Source: Aquariibacter sp964433315
Lineage (GTDB): Bacteria > Pseudomonadota > Gammaproteobacteria > Burkholderiales > Burkholderiaceae_C
Assembly (NCBI GenBank): GCA_964433315.1
Contig: CAYSQO010000023.1
Coordinates: 1-26,684 of the forward strand
Length of the DNA stretch: 26,684 nt
Reading direction: 5' to 3'
This document shows, piece by piece, positions 23,998-26,684 of the stretch. The notes beneath the pieces were generated by a model. The model made no database searches and was not told the origin of the DNA. It was given only the letters and a program-made list of their open reading frames with translations. Made by a program: the position numbers and the translations under genes. The stretch's first letter is position 1. The number at the start of each line of letters is the position of its first letter.

Positions 23998-26565
23998 TCA
24001 GCGCTTGCTGCTGCGCCGGCTCTTGCGGGCCGGTCGGGACTCTCCGCCCGCGGCGGCTGAATCAGCCGTGACCTCGCGGCGGGTGGCGGCACCGCCTGCA
24101 GCAGCCTTGCCGCTCTTGGCCTTCTTGGCCGTCTTGGCGGCCTGGCTCCCCTTGCCGGACCGGGCACGCGGCCGGGGCTCGGGGGCGGGCGGCTCCGCCT
24201 CCCAGGGCGTCTCGGCCGCGGGATCCTCGCCGGGCGGAGGCGACAGCAGGGCGGCGCGGCGCGAGGTGCCACCGCCGGCGCCGCGGGCCTTGCGCGCAGC
24301 CTGCTTCTCGCCGCGGTCCTCGGCCTGCAAGGCGGCCAGCTCCTCGACGGCCGGCAGCGGCTCGACCGGCGCCTCCGGGGCGGATCGGGCGCGAGCGGCG
24401 CCCTTGCCCCCGCGTCCCGCGCCCGCTGGCGGCGCCGCCAGCAGGGGATCGCGCACCAGACGGAAATCGATCTTGCGGCCGTCCAGGTCGACCCGGCTGA
24501 CCTGGACCCGCAGCCGGGTGCCGACCGCGTAGCGCACGCCGGTGCGCTCGCCGCGCAGCTCCTGCCGGGCCTCGTCGAAGCGGTAGTACTCGCCCCCGAG
24601 TTCGGTGATGTGGATCAGGCCTTCCACGTACAGCTCGTCCAGCGTGACGAAGAGGCCGAAGCTGGTGGCCGCGGTGACGCTGCCGCCGAACTCCTCGCCC
24701 AGGTGCTCGCGCATGAACTTGCACTTCAGCCAGGCCTCGACATCGCGCGAGGCCTCGTCGGCCCGGCGCTCGTTGGCGCTGCAGTGCGCGCCGGCGGCAT
24801 CCCACATGGCCTGCTCGGCCGGGCTGAGCTTGGTGGGGCGCACCGGGGGCGCCGGCACGGCGGTGGCCATGGCGCCCGCGCCCTTGCCCGCCGGCTTGCC
24901 ACGCGGCAGCTTGCGGGTGTGGACGGCCGAGCTGGCCAGCTCGGGCGCATGCAGGTGGTAGCGCTTGCCGGCCAGGATGGCCTTGATGACGCGGTGCACC
25001 AGCAGGTCCGGGTAGCGGCGGATCGGACTGGTGAAGTGCGCGTAGGCGCCGTAGGCCAGACCGAAGTGGCCGCTGTTGACCGGCGTGTAGAGCGCCTGCT
25101 GCATGGAGCGCAGCAGCATGCTGTGGATCTGCTGCGCATCGGGCCGCTCGCGGGTGGCCTGGGCGATGGCCTGGAACTCGCGCGGGTGCGGGTCGTCGCC
25201 GATGTTCATCCCCAGGCCCAGGGCCTTGAGGTAGTTCTGCAGCGTCGTGCGCTTCTCGGGCGTGGGGCCCTCATGCACGCGGTAGAGCACCGGATGCTCG
25301 GCCTGGGCGATGAACTCGGCCGCGCAGACGTTGGCCGCCAGCATGGCCTCCTCGATCAGGCGGTGGGCGTCGTTGCGGGTGCGCGGGACGATCTTCTCGA
25401 TGCGACCGTTGTCGTCGCAGACGATGGCGGTCTCGGTGGTGTCGAAATCCACCGCACCGCGCAGGCCGCGGGCCTTGAGCAGCGCACGGTAGACCTCGTG
25501 CAGGTCCACCAGATGCGGCACCAGGGCCTTGCGCTTGGCCGCCTCGGGCCCGCGGGTGTTGGCGAGGATGGACGCGACCTCGGTGTAGGTGAAGCGCGCC
25601 GCCGAGTGCATGACCGCCGGGAAGAACTGGTAGGCGACGATCTCGCCGCCGCCGTCGATCACCATGTCGCAGACCATGCAGAGGCGGTCGACGTCCGGAT
25701 TCAGCGAGCACAGGCCGTTGCTGAGCTTCTCCGGCAGCATGGGGATCACGCGGCGCGGGAAGTAGACGCTGGTCGCCCGCTCGTAGGCGTCGTCGTCGAT
25801 GGCCTCGCCCGGCTTCACGTAGTGGCTGACGTCGGCGATCGCGACCACCAGGCGCCAGCCGTTGGGCTTCTTCGCCCGGCCGATCGCGATCGGCTCGCAG
25901 TACACGGCATCGTCGAAGTCGCGGGCGTCCTCGCCGTCGATGGTGACGAGCGGCACGTCGCTCAGGTCGATGCGGCCCTTCTTGTCGACGGGCCGCACCT
26001 TGTCAGGCAGCTTGGCGGCCTGCGCCATGGTCTCGGCGCTGAAGCGGTGCGGCACCTCGTACTTGCGGACCGCGATCTCGATCTCCATGCCGGGATCGTC
26101 GACCTCGCCGAGCACCTCGGTGATGCGGCCGACCGGCTGGGCGTACATCGAGGGCGTCTCGGTGAGCTCGACGGCCACCACCTGCCCCGGCTGGGCCTTG
26201 GCCGTGGCCTGCTTCGGGATCAGGATGTCCTGACCGTAGCGCTTGTCCTCCGGCGCGACCAGCCAGACACCGCCCTCGAAGAGCAGCCGGCCGATGATCG
26301 GCGTCTTGCGGCGATCGAGAATCTCGAGCACCCGGCCCTCGGGTCGACCCTTGCGGTCGAGGCGGACGATGCGGGCGCGGACCCGATCACGGTGCAGCAC
26401 CGCGCGCATCTCCTGCGGGGAAAGGTAGAGATCGGCCTCGCCGTCATCGCGCTGCACGAAGCCGTGTCCGTCGCGATGCCCTTGCACCAAACCCTCGACT
26501 TCCATCAACAGTGTTGCACCCGTACCACTTTTCACATTCGGGCTTGAGCCCTGTTCGTTTTTCAT
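23998..26565 (-). CDS. rnr: Ribonuclease R
   Basis: Processive 3'-5' exoribonuclease of the RNB/RNase II family that degrades structured RNA and helps in rRNA and tmRNA quality control. The 855-residue protein has N-terminal cold-shock domains (about 22-160), the RNB catalytic domain (about 200-545) with TIDGEDARDFDDAV (metal-binding Asp210, 216, 218 and 219, matching E. coli Asp272, 278, 280 and 281) and PEKLSNGLCSLNPDVDRLCMV, then an S1 domain (about 620-704). An insertion at 551-580 (Lys/Gly/Ala/Pro) lies before the S1 domain. The last 151 residues (705-855) are a low-complexity Ala/Pro/Lys/Arg tail. The ATG at 26565 has no strong ribosome site; Met21 (ATG at 26505) starts the conserved part and is an alternative. 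It is transcribed divergently from tRNA-Leu. Confidence 0.96.
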   Translation of the reverse strand: MKNEQGSSPNVKSGTGATLLMEVEGLVQGHRDGHGFVQRDDGEADLYLSPQEMRAVLHRDRVRARIVRLDRKGRPEGRVLEILDRRKTPIIGRLLFEGGVWLVAPEDKRYGQDILIPKQATAKAQPGQVVAVELTETPSMYAQPVGRITEVLGEVDDPGMEIEIAVRKYEVPHRFSAETMAQAAKLPDKVRPVDKKGRIDLSDVPLVTIDGEDARDFDDAVYCEPIAIGRAKKPNGWRLVVAIADVSHYVKPGEAIDDDAYERATSVYFPRRVIPMLPEKLSNGLCSLNPDVDRLCMVCDMVIDGGGEIVAYQFFPAVMHSAARFTYTEVASILANTRGPEAAKRKALVPHLVDLHEVYRALLKARGLRGAVDFDTTETAIVCDDNGRIEKIVPRTRNDAHRLIEEAMLAANVCAAEFIAQAEHPVLYRVHEGPTPEKRTTLQNYLKALGLGMNIGDDPHPREFQAIAQATRERPDAQQIHSMLLRSMQQALYTPVNSGHFGLAYGAYAHFTSPIRRYPDLLVHRVIKAILAGKRYHLHAPELASSAVHTRKLPRGKPAGKGAGAMATAVPAPPVRPTKLSPAEQAMWDAAGAHCSANERRADEASRDVEAWLKCKFMREHLGEEFGGSVTAATSFGLFVTLDELYVEGLIHITELGGEYYRFDEARQELRGERTGVRYAVGTRLRVQVSRVDLDGRKIDFRLVRDPLLAAPPAGAGRGGKGAARARSAPEAPVEPLPAVEELAALQAEDRGEKQAARKARGAGGGTSRRAALLSPPPGEDPAAETPWEAEPPAPEPRPRARSGKGSQAAKTAKKAKSGKAAAGGAATRREVTADSAAAGGESRPARKSRRSSKR

Positions 26566-26573
26566 CTTAGAAT
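26544..26573 (+). promoter_or_regulatory. Sigma-70 promoter of tRNA-Leu
   Basis: TTGAGC (26544-26549, 4 of 6) and TAGAAT (26568-26573, 5 of 6) are separated by 18 bases in the most AT-rich part of the region. Transcription would start near 26580, about 12 bases before the mature tRNA. The -35 and spacer overlap the first codons of rnr on the other strand. Confidence 0.7.
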
Positions 26574-26591
26574 TTCATTCTTCGTTGCCGA

Positions 26592-26676
<85 letters not shown>

Positions 26677-26684
26677 ACACTGTC

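Noticed and set aside
24610..26547. 645-codon open frame on the (+) strand opposite rnr
   Set aside because: Antisense shadow of rnr with the same compositional character; no motif, and rnr is unmistakable.

Overview
The window is a very GC-rich, gene-dense piece of bacterial core chromosome. The gene order, the protein sequences and the single-domain lipid A enzymes point to a betaproteobacterium of the order Burkholderiales, probably near the Rubrivivax/Leptothrix/Sphaerotilus group. That placement rests on family resemblance only. No insertion sequence, phage gene, CRISPR array, toxin-antitoxin pair or plasmid function was found, and I see no convincing undescribed defence or mobile system. 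The interesting material is in regulation and in fine enzyme detail.

Left arm (1-3650), rightward: argA (arginine biosynthesis), the iron-trafficking/oxidative-damage protein YggX, a periplasmic ferric-iron binding protein with a likely Fur operator in its promoter, and a short H-NS-family nucleoid protein. Clean intrinsic terminators follow the iron gene and the H-NS gene.

Centre (3650-19210), leftward: sixteen genes in transcription order rpsB, tsf, pyrH, frr, uppS, cdsA, dxr, rseP, bamA, skp, lpxD, fabZ, lpxA, lpxB, rnhB, and a SpoU-family RNA methyltransferase. This is the classic proteobacterial cluster joining translation (S2, EF-Ts, ribosome recycling), UMP kinase, isoprenoid and phospholipid precursors (Dxr, UppS, CdsA), envelope stress and outer-membrane protein assembly (RseP, BamA, Skp), and lipid A synthesis (LpxD/FabZ/LpxA/LpxB). 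Most spacings are 0-60 bases. The two exceptions, rpsB-tsf (170 bases) and tsf-pyrH (173 bases), are packed with hairpins, including a textbook terminator/attenuator after rpsB. Upstream of rpsB lies the only long non-coding stretch (about 420-450 bases), also rich in inverted repeats and probably the rpsB leader.

Right arm (19662-23889), rightward: a tightly coupled three-gene unit of an amidase-signature hydrolase, a DadA-like FAD amino-acid oxidoreductase, and the bifunctional NAD(P)HX repair enzyme NnrD/NnrE. The last two genes overlap their predecessors by 4 bases, and two of the three starts are non-ATG. Convergent to it is rnr (RNase R, leftward, with a long basic disordered tail). A tRNA-Leu(CAG) gene lies divergently 26 bases from rnr, with a good sigma-70 promoter that overlaps the rnr start.
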